Assembly: GCF_000826105.1 (NCBI RefSeq)
Contig: NZ_CCYK01000002.1
Span: forward strand, 62,001-126,000
DNA from: Pseudomonas massiliensis
GTDB lineage: Bacteria > Pseudomonadota > Gammaproteobacteria > Pseudomonadales > Pseudomonadaceae
Direction of reading: 5' to 3'
DNA: 64,000 nt
A model generated the notes under the pieces. That model saw only the letters and a program-made list of their open reading frames with translations. It had not been told where the DNA came from and searched no databases. Shown piece after piece: positions 63,085-64,000 of this stretch (its first letter is position 1; each line of letters starts with the position of its first letter). A program made the position numbers and the translations under genes.

Positions 63085-64000
63085 TCAGGCCAGCGCGGGC
63101 TCGGCGGCGAAGCGCTCGCGGCAGGTGGTGGCGTCGTATTCGTAGATCCATTCGGCACGGATGCCCACGGCATTGGGGTTCTGGGCCTGTGCTTTCTGGT
63201 AGGCCAGGTCACGCTGGCGCAGCTCTTCGGGGGTAGAGAGGTGGTAGGTCTTTCCGCGCTCGCGCGCCTGCAGCTGCACCTGCGAGGTGCGCGGGCGCCG
63301 CTCCTGCTCGTAGGCTTCCAGCGCGGCGGGGACGTCGCCATTGAAGTGAGCCAGGGCCTGGGCCAGCACATAGCTGTCTTCCAGGGCCATGGCCGCCCCT
63401 TGGGACAGGAACGGCAACATGGGGTGAGCCGCGTCGCCCAGCAGGGTTACGTTGGGGCTGGACCACCGGGCCATGGGATCATGATCGAACAGGCCCCACT
63501 TGTAGGTCTGGGAGGGGTCGGTTCGCTCGAACAGCTGGATAAGATCGCTGTGCCAGCCCGTATAGGCGTCGACCAGCTCCTGGGTGGAGCTAGGCTCGGT
63601 CCAGGATTCCTTGACCCATTCGTCCGACTCGGCGACCGCGACGATGTTGACCGCCTTGCCGCCTTTCACGTAGTAGGTCACCACATGCGCCTTGGGGCCC
63701 ATCCAGAAGGCGGCGTCCGGGCCTACGAAGGGGAGGGGGTGCTGCTCGACCGGCACCAGCGCGCGCCAGCACATGTGGCCGGTGAACTTGGGCTTGTGGC
63801 TCCCCCAAAGCGCCCCGCGCACGGCCGAATGGATGCCATCGGCGCCGATGATCAGGTCGGCTTCGAAGGTGCTGCCGTCGCTGAAGGTCGCGGTGGCCGA
63901 ACCTTCCCCTTGCTGGACACCGGTGCACTGCACGCCGAAGGTTACCTGCGCAGGCGGCAAGCCTTCACACAGGATCGCGTGGAGGTCGGCACGGTGGACA
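63085..64000 (-). CDS. FAD-dependent aromatic monooxygenase (C-terminal part)
   Basis: The 5' end lies outside the window; about 304 residues remain. VHRADLHAIL opens the visible part, DLIIGADGIHSAVRGALWG is the second FAD motif and VTLLGDAAHPMLPFLSQGAA the GD motif, as in salicylate/3-hydroxybenzoate hydroxylases and NicC. In this cluster it should make 2,5-dihydroxypyridine: from 6-hydroxynicotinate (NicC), 5-hydroxypicolinate (HpaM) or 6-hydroxy-3-succinoylpyridine (HspB). Sequence resemblance to NicC as remembered is moderate, so no symbol is given. It is the most upstream gene seen. Confidence 0.83.
   Translation of the reverse strand, partial: VHRADLHAILCEGLPPAQVTFGVQCTGVQQGEGSATATFSDGSTFEADLIIGADGIHSAVRGALWGSHKPKFTGHMCWRALVPVEQHPLPFVGPDAAFWMGPKAHVVTYYVKGGKAVNIVAVAESDEWVKESWTEPSSTQELVDAYTGWHSDLIQLFERTDPSQTYKWGLFDHDPMARWSSPNVTLLGDAAHPMLPFLSQGAAMALEDSYVLAQALAHFNGDVPAALEAYEQERRPRTSQVQLQARERGKTYHLSTPEELRQRDLAYQKAQAQNPNAVGIRAEWIYEYDATTCRERFAAEPALA

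Overview
The window looks like part of a large conjugative plasmid, or a closely related mobile element, of Pseudomonas. The host call rests on an MvaT-type H-NS-like protein (a Pseudomonadaceae family), an OprD-type porin, a DUF2790 protein, CzcCBA/CzcRS and high-GC codon use. The sequence starts inside a metal efflux gene and ends inside a flavin monooxygenase gene, so both cargo modules continue outside. No transposase, integrase, rRNA, tRNA or CRISPR array was recognised.

Cargo 1 (1-8.2 kb) is arsenic and metal resistance: the end of a DmeF-like exporter, then arsR-arsB-arsC(Trx)-arsH-arsC(Grx)-arsO-MFS, a convergent arsN1-like acetyltransferase and an Acr3/BASS permease. Together they cover arsenate reduction, arsenite extrusion and organoarsenical detoxification. 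8.2-10.2 kb holds an MvaT homologue, a frameshifted pseudogene and a zinc-ribbon protein. 10.2-24.8 kb is a Cd/Zn/Co module: CadA P-type ATPase with a MerR-type promoter, DUF411 protein, CzcRS, CzcCBA, CzcD, an OprD porin and a DUF2790 protein. Near-identical CzcR/CopR-like boxes lie in front of several of these.

Backbone (24.8-58 kb): small unknown genes; repA with a translationally coupled leader ORF and a predicted counter-transcribed RNA; a ParA/ribbon-helix-helix partition cassette flanked by 9-bp repeats; HigBA toxin-antitoxin; a TetR-EamA pair; relaxase/MobC with a candidate oriT; StbB/StbC-like proteins; topoisomerase III; and a complete VirB1-VirB11/VirD4-type secretion system read leftwards from about 53.1 kb, including an Eex-like lipoprotein and a coupling protein split over two genes. 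A phage-like CI/Cro-type divergent repressor pair lies just upstream of this operon. A second ParA/ribbon-helix-helix cassette follows, with 7-bp repeat clusters spread over 2.3 kb, five of them in a 1.4-kb stretch without genes.

Cargo 2 (58.5-64 kb) is a 2,5-dihydroxypyridine catabolic cluster: a TetR regulator, then, read leftwards, FAD monooxygenase (partial)-nicE-nicD-nicX-nicF. It converts 2,5-dihydroxypyridine to fumarate through N-formylmaleamate, maleamate and maleate.

The most unusual observations are the heptad-repeat array, a 140-codon gene nested in another frame inside the relaxase gene, the split coupling protein, the CI/Cro-like switch beside the transfer operon, the AT-rich Eex-VirB6 patch, and a small unknown protein family present as one intact and one frameshifted copy. 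Functional names come from reading the translations and motifs; no database search was run.
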